Assembly (NCBI RefSeq): GCF_050948175.1
Contig: NW_027490111.1
Location: 1,907,449-1,971,448 of the forward strand
Source of the DNA: Xylocopa sonorina
Lineage: Eukaryota > Arthropoda > Insecta > Hymenoptera > Apidae
Direction of reading: 5' to 3'
Length of the DNA: 64,000 bases
The notes beneath the pieces were generated by a model that worked only from the letters and a program-made list of their open reading frames with translations, was not told the DNA's origin and made no database searches. Shown here piece after piece: positions 62,332 through 64,000 of this stretch (position 1 is its first letter; every line of letters starts with the position of its first letter). The position numbers and the translations under genes were made by a program.

Positions 62332-63640
62332 TACATTTTGAGTGGCTTTTGAGAAGAGATTTATTTTGTGTATCTTTCGCGCGGATGTTTAAGTTACGTT
62401 GCGTACCTTCGATGGCACTTGAAAAAATTTTTGTGGATTTTCTGAGGTTGTTATTGGAAGATTTATTATGGTTGGAAACTTTGTGTTGAATATCGCGTGA
62501 CGATGGTAAGAGATTTTCGTTGGAATTCGTAGAATTTGTAGTGGATTTTGAAACAATGTTAGCATAAGATACAGTGGGATTTGGGAATACTCGTTTTAGA
62601 GTGGATACAGTGGATTTGGAATTAGTCGAGTTAGTACGCATGCTTGAGACAGTGGATTTAGTATTAATTGGATTAGTAGGCATGCTGGAAACAGTGGATT
62701 TAGTATTAGTAGAATTAGTACGCATGCTTGAAACAGTGGATTTAGTATTCATTTTTGTATTAGAAACAGTGGATTTAGTATTGATTTTTGTATTAGAAAC
62801 AGTGGATTTAGTATTGATTTTTGTATTAGAAACAGTGGATTTAGAAGTATTCGTAAATAACGAATATAACGCTGGTTCGCGTTTCAGCGATTCGAGAACG
62901 GGAAGCGGGTCCAGATGAATTCTGGGCACCGCGATCTCGATCTCGGTATCGGTCGCATTAATTATGCTTGCTATCGCATGGCCGTTTCGCACTTTAACGA
63001 TAGCATGACCGAAATATACTCCCTTCGCGATCTGTGTTCGGGGGATTATTCCTTCGCCTACGCCTGAATTAATTATTCCGACGCGTATGCCCGAGTTAAT
63101 CCGCGGAAGAAGTATTATTTTATTTAAAACGACTTCGCGACGTGCAAATAGGATCCTATTCCCGTGCCACAGGATATATTTATTTCTAAAAGATATATCC
63201 GCTTCTGCACAAAACCCGGATCCCAGGATCCCGGCGGATTTAATTGGGAAGTCGGAACTGACAACATTAAACGGAACGTTACGAGAAAATATCGGTAACG
63301 TAACCGTCCCTAAGGTGGCTACGGTTCCCTGAGTTACACCGGTAATAGTTAGGCGTTCTGCAGTGTTAATTAGAGTTTTAGGTTTTAGCGCGTTTTCCTT
63401 GATCACGTTGATCTCGGCTCCGGTGTCGATCATCATTACTACGGGTTCAATTAACGCGTTAGAATTTATGACAACCGTGGGGACACTAGTTTTACCCGTT
63501 ATGTTTATTGCTGCTCTTCTATTATCGAGATTGACTCGTCGTTCGTTAAGGCGGGAACTCGGCGATCGTAGCCGGCCTCGCGTACCGTCTCGCGGCGGGT
63601 CGGGAGGCCGTTCGCGTATCCCGGATTCGGGCGCGAAACG
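62255..63640 (-). pseudogene. pol: Gypsy pol, protease and repeat-rich linker
   Basis: The pol frame opens at 63640 inside the end of gag, in the -1 frame relative to gag, and runs to a TAA at 62255. The aspartic protease active site is MMIDTGAEINVI (first M at 63436) and ILGSGFCAEAD follows. After about residue 190 from that M the sequence becomes rich in S, T, N and K, with tandem repeats of NTKSTVSNTKI type (62590-62850), then a basic tail. The RT that should follow is in the +1 frame (62331 onwards). The linker is unusual for gypsy pol and might be a tolerated expansion or a sign of decay. The frame change could be a programmed shift or an indel. Confidence 0.85.
62590..62850 (-). repeat. 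33/42-bp coding minisatellite in gypsy pol
   Basis: On the plus strand ACAGTGGATTTAGTATT recurs at 33- or 42-bp spacing: units of 42 bp near 62600-62735 and of 33 bp near 62740-62845. Both lengths keep the pol frame, giving KSTVSNTKINT-type peptides in tandem, about seven units. In-frame expansion suggests the repeat arose while the protein was still translated. Confidence 0.85.
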
Positions 63641-64000
63641 TTATTTCCGACATTATTAAATTGTCGCTTTCGACATTCGTCTATGCTATGTCCCAGGTTT
63701 CGGCAGTACCTACAAACGAGATCCCGTCGATCGGGCGGTGCGTACTGACCGCGCGGAGGTCCCGTTACAGGCGGTCGTTCCTGTCGAGGATACCTCGGGG
63801 TTTCTTCCCGTGGTTACGTGACTGACGGTCTATGATATGCGTACCTGCAATCGCGGGTGACATGACCGCGACTATTACAACGAGCGCAAACCGTTTCTTG
63901 CCGGCGCTCGAAGTGAAAATTTTCTGTACGGAGACGCGACGAGGAGAGTCTCTCTTTGTCTAATTCGTTTCGCCTGTACAACTCCTTAGCGTGAGCGAAC
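63505..64000 (-). pseudogene. gag: Gypsy gag, C-terminal part with two zinc knuckles, one stop
   Basis: This minus-strand frame enters from beyond 64000 and ends at TAA 63505-63507. It carries two nucleocapsid CCHC knuckles, CARCNSRGHVTRDC and CRYCRNLGHSIDEC, with the usual C-x2-C-x4-H-x4-C spacing. An in-frame TAA at 63814-63816 lies between them, so the copy is defective. The last 45 or so codons overlap the pol frame, which is shifted by -1; this is the usual gag-pol arrangement. I see no textbook slippery heptamer in the overlap. The capsid region is outside the window. Confidence 0.85.

Larger units (their letters stand above)
51370..64000 (-). mobile_element. Degenerate Ty3/gypsy LTR retrotransposon, 5' end beyond the window
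   Basis: On the minus strand the order is gag zinc knuckles, protease, reverse transcriptase, RNase H, integrase, polypurine tract and 3' LTR, the standard gypsy order. The integrase follows RNase H, which excludes copia. The 5' LTR and most of gag lie past 64000. The element inserted into the satellite at 51369/51370; the expected 4-bp target copy is GTAG. It is broken by a stop in gag, a stop in RT and an inserted non-LTR element (55927-61827). No env-like ORF lies between pol and the polypurine tract. The RT text resembles the insect mdg1/412-type group, but that placement is tentative. Confidence 0.93.

Noticed and set aside
62574..63659. Plus-strand frames with repeated LETVDLVLI-type text and others
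   Set aside because: Antisense of the pol linker minisatellite and protease.
1..64000. Telomeric repeats, tRNA or rRNA genes, CENP-B boxes
   Set aside because: I looked for TTAGG-type arrays, cloverleaf A/B boxes, rRNA-like sequence and the CENP-B box pattern and noticed none; a systematic scan was not possible by eye.

Overview
The window is heterochromatin-like DNA from an animal genome, most probably an insect or another arthropod. The evidence is an uninterrupted tandem satellite, long-LTR Ty3/gypsy retroelements and an R1-clade non-LTR retrotransposon (that clade is chiefly arthropod). I see no bacterial gene, host single-copy gene, tRNA, rRNA or CRISPR array. The species cannot be named from the sequence.

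Layout. (1) Positions 1-22749, 24112-43023 and 44578-51369 are one satellite: a head-to-tail 174-bp monomer, always in the same orientation, about 278 copies and 48 kb in total. It is rich in short inverted repeats and contains local higher-order repeats (3-, 5-, 7- and 9-mers) plus rare variants shared over tens of kilobases. (2) 22750-24107 is a solo LTR with TG...CA ends, a TATA box and a perfect 4-bp target duplication (GTCT). (3) 43024-44577 is a solo LTR of a second family; it lacks a target duplication and about 66 bp (modulo 174) of satellite is missing at its site. (4) 51370 to beyond 64000, minus strand, is a decayed gypsy element whose 3' LTR (51370-52909) is a diverged relative of the 43-kb LTR. 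Its gag and pol carry two in-frame stops and changes of reading frame. (5) 55927-61827, plus strand, is an R1-clade non-LTR element nested in the gypsy RT coding sequence. It is flanked by a 15-bp target duplication with one mismatch and encodes an uninterrupted 1232-aa endonuclease-reverse transcriptase.

How it fits together. The order of events can be read from the nesting: satellite first, then the gypsy insertions, then the R1-type insertion. The R1-type ORF2 is intact while the surrounding gypsy genes are broken, which agrees with that order. Nothing here looks like a host operon or pathway; the only complete protein is the retrotransposon ORF2.

The most unusual signal is at 56172-56627, in the 5' leader of the non-LTR element. 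Seven tandem units of about 69 bp each carry a long hairpin with a conserved GC base. The distal stems differ in sequence between copies but remain complementary. Further hairpins and a diverged 350-bp tandem pair follow before ORF2, and no ORF1 with zinc knuckles is visible. This looks like an array of structured RNA elements of unknown role.
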